NCBI GenBank assembly: GCA_029582165.1
Contig: CM055882.1
Coordinates: forward strand, 13,408,501 to 13,472,500
Reading direction: 5' to 3'
DNA: 64,000 nt
Source of the DNA: Portulaca oleracea
Lineage: Eukaryota; Streptophyta; Magnoliopsida; Caryophyllales; Portulacaceae
The position numbers were made by a program, and so were the translations under genes. Below, one piece after another: positions 1 to 10,984 of the stretch (the stretch's first letter is position 1; each line of letters starts with the position of its first letter). The notes beneath the pieces were generated by a model, which worked only from the letters and a program-made list of their open reading frames with translations, did not search any database and was not told where the DNA came from.

Positions 1-1601
1 TTGTAATTATTTTCTTGTTGTAATTATGTGTAATTTTTCCTAATTGTTATGTGTAATTTTTGTAATTAGATTTAGGTTGTAATAGTTGATTATTAGGTTT
101 GAAAGTGATTCTTTAATGTTCTTTATTTTCTTTACATGAATCGTTAGACCACAATATTATTGTATGTACGAATTTGGAAATTTATTACTTAGGATAAATT
201 CTTGAATGTTTAGTTGTTTAATCGTTAAGTCCTTTATTGTTTCCTAGGAATAAATCTTGTTAAGTTTGTTATATGAATTAGGTTGATTTCTTGTTATTAA
301 AACCTTAGATTCTTGATTGGTAGTTTAATGTTTCTAAGTTCTTTATGTTTCTCTACATGTAAACCTAAGCCCTTCTTGATTCTTGAAAATTAATTAGGTT
401 TCTTGTTTCATTAAGTTAAATATTGTATGTTCTTTTATTTTTTTAGGACTCATTCATGTTAGGGTTTAGATAACATTATTATTGTATGCACGACTATTTA
501 AAGTATAATTATCTAGATTAATTCTTGAATCGTTAGTTAAATATTCATATGTTCTTTAAATTCTCTTAGGGTTCATTCATGTTAATTTCATGTGTAATCT
601 TGATTAAATAAGTGAGTTGGTTAAATTACTAAAAAGGAATTCGATTCTTGTTATTAATTCTTGATTCTTGATTATTTTCCCTTGTTATAACTTATTTGTA
701 AATAATCCATGCTTTAATCTTTAAAATCTTGGTCAAGTAATTTATGTTTTAAGTAATTTTTATTTTCTTTTATGACTTTAGGGTTGATTAAATTTATTAA
801 AGTGTCTTTCATGTTTTCTAAATTAAGTTTACTTCTACAAGTTTAATTTTTGGACCTAAGTTAAGTTGGACTTCATATCTTAGACCCTAGCTACTGTTTC
901 GAGTCCAAATTAGAACCCCGAGACCGTTTGGTAAAAGTTAGGACCGAAATAACAAATTAATTAAGAACCGTTATCGGGACAGTTTTGTTAGTGTCTAAAG
1001 ATCGGGTTGCCACGGCTAGTGTAGTTGCCTTTTGATCAAACCCTTTGAACTGGAGGTTCCCTTAGATGTTAGGAACCATAGGAATTTTGCGGATCGAACG
1101 TTTGATTTGTATAGCCCGAGCTATAACCGTTTTACCGGAACCTGTCAGATCTGGACCAATGGGAAAGACGGGTGTTTTTGAGGTTCTTCGGGACTGAGTT
1201 GGGCTTAACCATCAACATAGAAGTTTTAGTAGACATCCCGAGGTTTCCGAAAAGTCCAGAACCAGCCCCATAGGATGTCGGGAAGTCGAGTTGTGACCCA
1301 TTTTATGTAAATGTTATAATCTGTCCTCTGTTTGCGTTTATTTATAAAGAGTTGTTGAGTGAAATTAATGTGTGATCATGTTATGTGTTATCTTAGAGAT
1401 GTTAAGTGTAATTTCGTAAATGTTAGGAACCTAAGTGTTCCTAGGGGATGGGTTAGGTAGTTAATAGATAATTCTAACTTCGTTAGAACGCGTTTTGATT
1501 AGATAATTACTTTTATTCTAGGCCCGAGTTAGTGCGAGACGTTAGTGAGCTCAAGTGTGTTCTTCTTTTGCTGTGCTGTGAAGTATATCAGGTAATTGTA
1601 T
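1..1601. other. AT-rich spacer, probably old LTR-retrotransposon sequence
   Basis: No gene is visible. Bases 1-880 are AT-rich with many variants of short words such as attcttgaat. Bases 900-1330 are less AT-rich and have a cadence (cccgag, ccgaaaagtccagaac, gatgtcgggaagtcgag) resembling 5430-5550 of the long LTR further right, so this may be the end of a related Ty3/gypsy LTR cut by the window edge. The assignment is an inference from resemblance. Confidence 0.35.
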
Positions 1602-1893
1602 TGTAACACCCCGGATATATGGTTAAGTGTGGCTTAAAAGGATTGAAATGACTACTCATATCACCAAGGTGCACCTTCTTTTATGGTAGCTCATCTGTTG
1701 GGAACTCCTCAGTTAAGCGTGCTTGGCTGGGAGTAGTCAAAGGATGGGTGACCTCCTGGGAAGTTTTCTCAGGCAGCGTGTGAGCGAGGACGAAGCACGC
1801 TGGAAAGACTCGTGGTGATTTGTGGGGCCAGTCAGCGATCCTTGAAGCAGTTATCGGTAATATCCGCGGTACGGGAGGGGCCGGGACGTTACA
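1602..1893 (+). repeat. Cassandra left LTR
   Basis: 292 bp, starting TGTAACACC and ending GACGTTACA. It differs from the right copy by a handful of substitutions, mostly near the 3' end. Confidence 0.9.
1700..1770 (+). promoter_or_regulatory. 5S rRNA-like block with Pol III internal promoter motifs (left LTR)
   Basis: Box A-like AGTTAAGCGTGC at 1711-1722 and box C-like GGATGGGTGACC from 1742 are in the same order and nearly the same spacing as in plant 5S rRNA genes. The rest of a 120-nt 5S gene is too altered to be a functional rRNA gene. The block is known in Cassandra LTRs; polymerase III use here is inferred. Confidence 0.75.
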
Positions 1894-2030
1894 GATGGTA
1901 TCAGAGCCGACCCGCGACCGTGAGCTGCGCCAGTGGACGGGAGAGCCATGGGCAGTCACCTAGCGGGGCAAAGATTCTGGAGTGTATTGTGGCACAACGA
2001 GAACACGTTGTGCGCTTAAGTGGGGGTGAT

Positions 2031-2321
2031 TGTAACACCCCGGATATATGGTTAAGTGTGGCTTAAAAGGATTGAAATGACTACTCATATCACCAAGGTG
2101 CACCTTCTTTTATGGTAGCTCATCTGTTGGGAACTCCTCAGTTAAGCGTGCTTGGCTGGGAGTAGTCAAAGGATGGGTGACCTCCTGGGGAGTTTTCCCA
2201 GGCAGCGTGTGAGCGAGGACGAAGCACGCTGGAAAGACCCGTGGTGATTTGTGGGGCCAGTCAGCAATCCTTGAAGCAGTTATCGGTAATGTCCGCGGCC
2301 CGGGAGGGGCCGGGGCGTTTA
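2031..2321 (+). repeat. Cassandra right LTR
   Basis: About 291 bp and nearly identical to the left LTR, including the 5S-like block at about 2129-2190. The last bases have drifted (CGTTTA), and the following DNA is an AT-only tract. Confidence 0.88.
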
Positions 2322-2570
2322 TAATAATAATATTTTAAATTTTTTTTAAAAAATTGTAATTATTATTATTATTATTGATATTATTATTATTATTATCATT
2401 ATTAATACTAAAATGCAATGTTATTATTAATAAATTAATGGTTTTTGAAATTCAACCTAAATTGCAATGTTATTATTAAATTTAATTTCAAAAACTATTA
2501 ATTTATTAATAATAACATTGCAATTTAATAATAATAATAATAATATTTATAAAATTTATAAAAAAAATCT
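2322..2570. repeat. AT-only tract with long inverted repeat
   Basis: Almost pure A+T. The left arm (about 2405-2450, containing tgcaatgttattattaataa) is mirrored by the right arm (about 2475-2530, containing ttattaataataacattgca), so a hairpin of roughly 50 bp per arm can form. No gene is present. Confidence 0.7.
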
Positions 2571-3337
2571 AAAATACAGTTGAGGCACGAAATGTGCGGC
2601 CGCTGCCACACGTGGATCGACCCCCCCCCCCAATAACTATTTTACTAACCCTAGTACTACTGAATAAAAAATTCATAGAAAACAGAAAGGCAACTAAATA
2701 AATGAATATAAAAATAATTCTAAGTATAATCTAGCTAATTAATTAACGAGAGATTTGAGAAAATCCTGATGCATGCAACATTTTTTGGGAATATGTTGAT
2801 TCCATTGGACCAAGTATAATGTATCCATAATTATTCGAATTCAAAAAGAATGTCTGATTTCTGCCTAAGAGATATGATTAATTTGATTATGGTGTCAATT
2901 ATATTCCTTTTTTTTTATAGAAATTATTTATATTTGTTGACTTAGCCATTGTGTGCCATACTTTTTATATATTTTTTTTGATGGAAACTAGAGAAAACTT
3001 TATTCAAAACCGAAGAAAACGGAAATTAGGCTAATTAAAAAAAATTAATAACTACTGAAAGTTTAATTAGACTAATTAAAAAAATTACTGAAAACAAATG
3101 CGGAAATTAAAAGAGACAAAATACAGTAGCTGTTAACGATGTTCTTACGAACTTAAATTTCAGAATATGTCACCGCTTAGACTTCTCCGATTCTAGGATT
3201 AATTGAACCTTGATCTTTTTATTAGGATGAACTTTACACAAAATCTTAAAATTTCCTCTACTATCAAGATCCCACCATTTAATTTCATCTCTCAATTAAG
3301 TGTGGGAGTGTTTACCTCTCAACTTCTACTCCTCACC
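2571..3337. other. Intergenic stretch without recognisable gene
   Basis: AT-rich with homopolymer runs, including a C10 run near 2621. No open frame with gene-like composition was seen. Confidence 0.5.
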
Positions 3338-3345
3338 CTAATAAA

Positions 3346-3698
3346 TCAAAAAATTACTCGGAGGTACCCTAATATTTGGGGAAACTGTTTTTCGGTACCC
3401 CAACTTTTCAAAACTCATTTTGAGGTACCCTTACTTTTTGGGTTAGTAATTATTTGGTGCTTTTCCGACCATTAATTTTATTAAGTAACCGAAATACCCT
3501 TATTCTTCTTCTTCAAGGGTATTTTTTCAGGAATGGAAGAATAAGGGCATTTCGGTCACTTAATAAAATTGATGACCGGAAAAACACCTAATAATTACTA
3601 ATCCTAAAATTAAGGGTACCCCAAAATGAGTTTTGAAAAATTGGGGTACCAGAAAAACATTTCACCAAAACATTAGGGTACCTCAGAACAATTTTTTG
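3346..3698. mobile_element. Fold-back MITE, about 350 bp
   Basis: The left half (ggtaccctaat, ggtaccccaa, aaaactcatttt, attttattaagt) returns in inverted order in the right half, about 150 bp per arm, around a loop near 3505-3525. The string CTAATAAA flanks both sides (3338-3345 and 3699-3706), giving an 8-bp target-site duplication of hAT type. No coding capacity. Confidence 0.72.
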
Positions 3699-4464
3699 CT
3701 AATAAACTATCTCAACAACTCAACTCAATAACAAATAACTCAATATAGCTTTTTGATCTCACACTCAATAATATTGAAGTAAACGAAGACTCTTTTATTT
3801 GTGTGAGTCTTAGTGTTTCTCCGTATCTTGATCATGTAGAAGCTTCGATCAATATAATTATTTATGCTTAAGTGTAACGACCCACCCTAAACCCGTATTA
3901 ATTAAGGCCTTAATCACGGTGTTTAACTAAATTACGCAGTTAAAAATTTTCTTTCTTTTACGTTAATATGGTTATTACTGTTATTATTATTATTTATTTT
4001 TATGCGCGATAGGTCTCGAGCAATGCGATGGTTAAACAGGTTGATTTTATGTTATCTCGAATTTAAAATTATGATTATTATTACGAGTTTATGAATACTT
4101 TTACGATAAGTTTTATAATTTATTTTATCATTCTCAATTTTACGCTTGTAACCGAAGAAGGTTATATTAATTTTAATTCCCATTTCGATTACGATTTATG
4201 TTATCCAACCTTCCTAATTACATTTATGATCCAATTTATTTTAATAAGTGTTATCCTACTAATTTATTTTATTTGGTTCAATACTAGTAAGTTTTACCCA
4301 GTTTCTTTCCAAGTAATTTTATTTAATCGTATACTAAATTATTTTACCAAGTTTATGTTCATTAATTTTATTTAGTCAATACCAATTATTTTACCTAGCT
4401 ATTTTTTAATTACATGATTGATTTAGTTTAATTACTAATTAGATGTTAAGTTAATTAAGGGAGT

Positions 4465-4476
4465 GTATTTATATAA
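4465..4476 (+). promoter_or_regulatory. TATA box of the long LTR
   Basis: tatttatataag followed by a purine tract and then a pyrimidine-rich CT leader (4530-4570), as expected for an LTR transcription start. It supports plus-strand orientation of the LTR. Confidence 0.5.
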
Positions 4477-7112
4477 GAGGGGGAATAGACTAAGGTCTTA
4501 AATTTCATTTCATAAATCAGATTTACTCAAACTCTACCCTCTCCTTCCTCCCCCTTTCTCTTCTCTTGGCCGAAGTACTGTTCGGCGTTTTCCATGACCA
4601 CCGCCCAGAGGTGGCCGAGCGCCCCTCTTCCTCCTCTCTTGTGTTTTCTTCTCCAAGTTCTTCTCCAAGTGGTATAATCTCAAACCCTAACTTTATTCTT
4701 TATGTTTCAAATCTGAAATTTCATTCATAAATTGTGTTATTCTTGAAGTTCTTCATCTCTTTTATGATTTCTAAGCATGAATTTAAGTTGTGGTTAAGTT
4801 GGGTTAATTAGGGTTTGAGTTTGAGAAGGATGCATGTGTAGTTAATTGGATTTTGGATGAGTTCTTGCTAAGTTCTTGTTGAATGTTGAAATTCTTGCTT
4901 GCATGTGGTTTTTGGAGGAGAAATATGATGATTAAGGGACTGATTTGGGTTGTTACTATGTTAATTAAGTGATTACATACATGGATGATATGAATTTAGT
5001 GTGGAAATGGGTGGAAGAGTGTTAATTCAAGTGATAATTATAGTTGCTTGTGTAATCTATGGTTGCATGTGAGTTCCATGAGCTTAATTAGGTAATCTTT
5101 GAGTATTAAAATCTGGAAGATCCATGAGTAATAGTTAATTTGGGCTTTGGTTGTGTATTAGTACAAGTTAGAGGCCAAAGGAGGCACCAAAGTAAGAACC
5201 AAAGACGTAAAAAGTTTCTATCTAGGTATCTGATTTTTACAGACGAGGTAAAATGTGAGTTTTTCCCAGATTTTTACTGGAAATAATAGCCCAAGTAATT
5301 ATCTAACTCTAGGCTTTGGAATTTCGAGAATCCGGTATGTGTATCCGAGATACGAGCAAAACCGTGAAAGGGTGCAATTATATACGTGTTCTGAGTCAGT
5401 ATCTTCTTGCTAAGTTTTCGTCCATTTGGAGACTTTATGGGCTTAAGTTATAAACATAAAAGTTTTAGGTCGTTCTTCAAGCTTTCCAGAAACATAAAGT
5501 TTGCATCCATACGATATCGGGAGAGTGAGATATGAGGCTGTGTTTGAGGGCCGTCAACAAAGTTTCTGCCTAGAATTTTATTAATTAATTTCTATCTTTA
5601 AGGGTGCAAGGGGGTTTCTTAGGGAGCTCTCATGAGATGGTAACCTTTGTGACTTTGTTAAGATGGGTTGGATAGGTATGCTAAGATGATTTAAGGCAAT
5701 TTAGTGGTTGGAGTTTAGCTCCTGAAGGTTTATCAAACATTAGCAAAGCCATGAGTCAAGTTGTGGAGGGTTAAAGTTCTATTGAGTGTTGTTGATGGCT
5801 AAGTCATACTTTTGACTTCTTAAAAAGTTTATGGGTTTCCTCGATGTCTAAATATCCCAAGGACCATCTCTTCTATGTATTCAATTCATCGGTCATTGGT
5901 TCGTAAACTTTCCAAAATTCATAACCATGTCCTTATCTAATTTCCGTCGCTTGACAACGTTTCTTCCATGTTTTCATTAATCGAATAGCTTCTCTTCTTA
6001 AGCCTTCAAGGACTCCAATTCTATGCTCATCTAAGCTGGTTGTTAAGGATGCTTTATACATCACAAGCTTTCTTTGATCCTATTTAAGTTTCGCCATAAG
6101 TTTCGCCTAAATTTCCAAGCCACATGATTAACTTCAAGTGCTCTACTTCTGTCCGGGCCTTTTTCCGAGCCCTTCCTTTCACTTTTAGCCTTCGAGCCAG
6201 TTGGCAAAGTTGTAGAGAGTGATTTTCCCTTTCCGAAAAGTACTCGTTTGCAAAAATCCGGGTTTTCTAGCTCAAGTTATCACCAAATCTTTGATTGACC
6301 AAAAAACTGAAATTTCTATTTTCTCAACCCTTTTAAGTTATCAAGTTTTAAATACTTTCATCCTAGCTTGTAAATGCAAGGACTTTATTTAAACTCTCCA
6401 TTTTCTTATGCTCTTATTATAGTTTCCAAATCGCCCAACCCGTCCCAAGCTCGAGGCACGTCGCTAGACCTTTCTACTACCCAAGGTACGCAAATTGTCC
6501 AACGTTTAACATTTTTCTTATCATTCAGTATATATATATTATCATCATGTCAAAGCATTGACCTAATATCATTTATCACATTATTTTCAAAAGTGGTCCC
6601 ACCTTATTATATGCTAGCTAGTTACGTGATGTACTAGTCTTTTTTCTTTTAGATGCTCCTGATCAGAGTGTCCTAATGACCTGACCAGTGTCGACTGCCT
6701 AGCAGTCACCCAATCCAAATGTAGATCAATTTGGGCATGCGCGTGTGTGAGGTGCTTTGCATCGATCGTAAGGGATACCACTCGTTTTCAATTATTACAA
6801 GTGTAACTCCTTTATGTATATACATATTTGTCTATGCAACAATCCAGTTCTTTCATGGTTATTTTCCTCTTCCCCGATTTCAAAATGTTTTTAAAACGCC
6901 GGCACTAGAAACCGTTTTCGAGCGGTTGACGTGTTGGAGGTTTGTGTACTGAGTGTTTCCTCACTCACTTTGCGCTGTTTTCAATGTTTTGTTTTAGGAG
7001 GTCCGAGCTCACAGGATAAAGCCAAGGCTAAGCAAAAGTAGATCGTTCCGTTCAATGTCATTTCTAAGGTGGCTGCTAGTCGATCCTCAAGCGCTTTTAT
7101 GGGATTTGGAGA

Positions 7113-7350
7113 CTTTTCTTTTCTCATGTTGGGAAATCTTTATATAAATGTTTAAAGGGTGTTTACGTTGTATTTCAAAGTTTGGTGATTGTTTGTATGA
7201 GGTTAAGTATATTTTATTTTGGGTTATGTTTGGTGTTTGTGTTTGCCTTGTCCCGAGTGGGGACGGCGGTAATACCTCTACCCTGGTGTTCCACTGCGCT
7301 AATCACAGGTTTAATTGACGGTTTAAGTTAATCTTGTGGTTAAGGGTTTT
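7113..7350 (+). repeat. 238-bp direct repeat, left copy (outer LTR 3' part)
   Basis: Identical in length to 14047-14284, with about four substitutions. It ends at TTAAGGGTTTT, exactly where the nested element begins. The right copy continues into the true LTR terminus. Confidence 0.85.
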
Positions 7351-7829
7351 CGTTTGTAATTTTTGTGGTTTTATAAGTAAGGATTGTCGATCTCAGGGAT
7401 GGGTGTGAGGCTTGATTAAGGTAATCGGTTCGTGTAAATGGGTTTTTCTCAAGTGCGGAAAGCGATAAATTATGTAAAGAAAGCATTTAAATCTAACCTA
7501 GACATGATAATAATAAAGAAAACAATTAAAAGAAAGCAATAAAGAAAGCACTTAAAGATGAAAGCAATTAAAAGGCATGAATGAAGACAATGAATGAACA
7601 ATGAAATTGGGAATGAGAAATTATACCTTTGATGACTAATCTTCAATAAACCTTCAATCTACACTTGAACTTCCCCCGAACAAACAAGAAATTGTGGTTT
7701 GGATTACCAAGAATCCCCCAAATTCTCACTAGTAAGTAGAATTGGAGTTCCTTGACCCTCCTCCCCACTAAAAATGGAGTTGATTGTGGCTAACACTATA
7801 AAGCTTGGAAAACAAGTCAACAATGGCAA

Positions 7830-7830
<1 letters not shown>

Positions 7831-7874
<44 letters not shown>

Positions 7875-7881
7875 AGAGAAA
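7831..7881. repeat. (GA)n microsatellite in left LTR
   Basis: An uninterrupted GA run of roughly 40 bp. The equivalent run in the other LTR is longer, so this locus has slipped since insertion. Confidence 0.9.
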
Positions 7882-8161
7882 GCTTGTAAAACTTAAATGG
7901 AAACTTGCTTGAATTGAGAAAGCTTGAGAAAGTTTGAATACAAATGCAAGAAATCAATGAAAGCTTAAAGAACAATTGAAAACTTGAAGAACAATTAAGA
8001 GAGATTAAAGCAAATAAAGGAAAGCAATAAATCTAATTCTACTCCTAAATTACCTAGGCTAATTGATATTTTAGATTAATACAAGTGGGTATTTATAGAA
8101 GAAAGAAAAATACAACCCAAAACCCTAGAAACAATCGCAGCACGCGCGTCTGCAGACAGAG

Positions 8162-8249
8162 TGGCTCGGGCGAGCCACCCCCTGGCTCGGGCGAGCTAGC
8201 ATTCTGGCTGGTGTCTTTGTTGCCCCAGAAGCCTGGCTCGGACGAGCCA
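8162..8249. repeat. CpG-rich palindrome cluster in left LTR
   Basis: Three near-copies of TGGCTCGGGCGAGCCA at 8162-8177, 8183-8198 and 8234-8249. Each is a 6-7 bp inverted repeat around GG or GA. Confidence 0.85.
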
Positions 8250-8741
8250 CTGTTCTGGGCAGTTTTTCCCTGCCGACTTCAAATGCGCATAACTTCTTCA
8301 TCCGAGCTCTGTTTTAGGCCCGTAAGATATCGATGGAAAGCTCTCGGTGTGTACTTTAAGCTGCCAAAATTTCAGACCTATCGTAGTTGTAACGAAGGAG
8401 TTATGACCCAAAGGGTGAAGGCACGCGTATTTCAAACCTTTGAGTTTGTACCGTTCCCCTGTTTTGCGCCAATCTTGATATGGAATTTCCAACTTCGGTT
8501 TCGCCTTGGCTCTCGGCTCGGGTTGACTTGGTTTGACTCGGATCTCGGCTCGGGTTGACTTGGTTTGACTCGGGAAATAGCTCGGGATTCCCTAAAAACC
8601 TTCAATTATGCCCAAACTTCTTCTAACTCTTTATTTTCCTACAAAACACCAAATCATTATATCTAATATTTAAATAGGGGTTAAAACAAGCAAATATACC
8701 CTATAAAAGACAAGAAATTCGGCTTGGAACGAGGCCGAACA

Positions 8742-10710
8742 CCACTCCAGCACAAGGGTTTGCTCGCCCTGAGAAAACTAAAAAAACAAAGAAAAGGACT
8801 AAAAAGAAAAACTAAAAACCTAACTCACTTTCGCAGGAATCGCAGATGCATTTAGCAAATGCATCAAGCCCTTTAAACCCCCCGGCAGCCCGGGTGGACG
8901 AGGTAGGTCTCGTGAGGGTTTATAGCAACTAGACCCACAAAAGCCATAGAAAAAGGAAAGAGGGAAAGTGAAAAACAAAACAAGTTTAAAAGAAAAGAAA
9001 AAGAGAACTGCTTATTTCAATGAATCAAGTTATTTCAATTAAGAAAACGGTATTAATCCTCCAAAAGGAACTGTTATGAGCATCTCACAACTCTTAACTC
9101 AAACAACTGCCAATCTTAGAAGTTTTTGATTCCTTACACCTCATGTAGAGTTTAATCCCATTTGAAAGAGTTTTAAACAGTTCTAATCGATCCCAGACGA
9201 CCCAAAAGACTCACACCCGAGCTTACAAAACAGCGAAACGAACAAAGGAAAGGAAAGAGTTGCCCCTCCCTGTATTTGGTCGCCCTTGGCTTGGTGAGGG
9301 CCGCAGGTGATGCAAGGAAGAGCCCCTCACTTTATTAACACTTCAAACTTTTATTTCTTTTTAATGTCGATATTAGCCTTATTTTCGGGAATTGGACGGC
9401 CCATATAAGGGGTATACCCTCCCAACACGGTCTTTTCCATTCGCCTCTCCGTCGCAAAGCGATATAGGAGGAGGGTTAAGGGGCATCCGTGCCGTACCAC
9501 TGATACCGGGCCCGTGTAGGTTGGCTAAGTGTATGATGGTTGATGTCGTAAAGCCGACACGCCCCACTTAGTCAAATTATTTAATTTTGCTGCTATTTTC
9601 TTACTTTTGCTTTGGCTTTTGCTTCTTCTCTTTTTTTCTTTTTCTTTTTAGAAAACAAGCTCGGATATGAACTCCTAGAATCTCCTAGTTTCAACCGGAA
9701 CATAAAAAGAAGAAATGAAATCTCACTAGACACTTGATGAAAAGAATCTAATTAAGGTAAGTCATGATAATCGCCCAAGTTAGGGTCGAAAATGCTCAAA
9801 CCGGTTTCTTTCAAAGAAGATTAAGAACGGCTTCCTGATTTCAACAACGAAATCCAAGAAACAAAGCAAAAACAAAAACAAAACGAAAAACGAAAACTTT
9901 CAAGGTTTTTCACTCCCTTTTTTCTCCTTTTCACACAAAATTTTTCAAATTTTTCGACACAAACTACGAGAAACGAAAACAAAGACTCAAAACTAGGTGA
10001 TCTACCCATGACAAATGGAAGTATCACCCCCCACTCCCACACAAAACTTCACAATGTCCCCATTGTGAGAAGAAGGGTATCACAAATAAGGTAGAAAACC
10101 TAAAAACACACAACAAACACATAACAAACAATAATTGGTGGCGACCCGAGCCCACACGGCTCCAACAATAATAATATCCCAACATTCACACTCAAGGGGT
10201 TCGCCACCCAAAAAGAAAATCAAGCATGCATCATGGATCATCGATATATTCACATAAAGAGAGGGTGGAAAGAAGTTACCTCGAAGTTTTCAATCAAGCA
10301 TATTCAATCGACGATCCAAGGAACATCACACCAAGGTTAGAAATAAACAAGAAAAGCATACTATGTGTGATGGTTCACATGCAAGATCAAAAGGAAAAAC
10401 AAACTATACAAGACACTAAGGACTAATGAACTAAGAAAACAAACTAAAATATTTACAAAACGACTCTTTTTTTTTTCTTTTCTTAGACTCGAATACCGGA
10501 ATACATACTACCCTCCCACTCCAACACAAAGAGGTTGTCGTGTCCTCAAAATGGAAACAGAAGTAGGTAAGCAAGCACCCCAAAATAAAAGAAAATGACA
10601 CACACAAAAAGAAAATAAAAGAAGAAAAGAAAGACCAACTCAGTAATTATACAAGAAGGGTGAGGAAGGATATTACCTCAAAGGTATCTTATCAAGAAAT
10701 TCACTCCTTC
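8742..10710. other. Non-coding interior of the Athila-like element
   Basis: About 2 kb between the left LTR and the 3' end of the gag-like ORF. It holds GC-rich patches (8880-8920, 9240-9560) and long A-rich stretches (9590-10000), but no pol-like frame. This is where pol would be expected in an autonomous relative. Confidence 0.6.
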
Positions 10711-10984
10711 TCACCTCAAGATATCGGGCATCATGTCAGAACCATTCAACGCCCGGAGTAACAAATCATGCATCCTCTCATGCATCTCAGAATGGTGATG
10801 GTAAGAGCACACTCGTAATAGCACATAAACAATCATTAGTGCCCTTAACAATTTATCAAATGCTTTAGAAAAGTCATAGAACTGATGAAATTCATGAATA
10901 TACAAGACTTTTCTAGGCACGGTGAAAGAAGACATGACAAATGGATCCTCCCATTGACTCGTAAATGGAGATTGGGTATACAAA

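Larger units (their letters stand above)
1602..2321 (+). mobile_element. Cassandra TRIM retrotransposon, complete, with 5S rRNA-derived LTRs
   Basis: Two direct repeats of about 290 bp, both opening TGTAACACCCCGGATATATG, flank an internal stretch of only 137 bp. A primer-binding site TGGTATCAGAGC (1896-1907), matching the 3' end of initiator Met-tRNA, lies two bases after the left LTR. A purine-rich tract (2017-2030) precedes the right LTR. Each LTR holds a block that reads like plant 5S rRNA (GTTAAGCGTGCTTGG, then GGATGGGTGACCTCCTGGG). This combination defines Cassandra, a non-coding element mobilised by proteins of other retrotransposons. The right LTR ends GTTTA instead of GTTACA, and no clear target-site duplication is left, so its 3' border is worn. 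Confidence 0.92.
7355..8741 (-). repeat. LTR of Athila-like element (left, 3' LTR in element sense)
   Basis: 1,387 bp. Contains a (GA)n tract and CpG-rich palindromes. Nearly identical to 12628-14046, which is longer mainly through a longer (GA)n run and one extra 21-bp palindrome unit. Confidence 0.85.

Noticed and set aside
1700..1770. Functional 5S rRNA gene
   Set aside because: Only the internal promoter part is conserved, and the block sits inside an LTR with element termini, so it is Cassandra and not an rDNA repeat.
1681..2066. Open frames on both strands over the Cassandra LTR
   Set aside because: They translate the 5S-like LTR and the primer-site region; a non-coding element explains them fully.
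4091..4375. 94-codon Ile/Phe-rich frame in the long LTR
   Set aside because: Hydrophobic bias comes from AT-rich DNA; it lies inside an LTR upstream of its TATA box.
8085..8558. 157-codon frame in the Athila-like LTR
   Set aside because: It runs through the palindromes and the TATA-proximal leader, and the second LTR copy breaks it; no protein-like composition.
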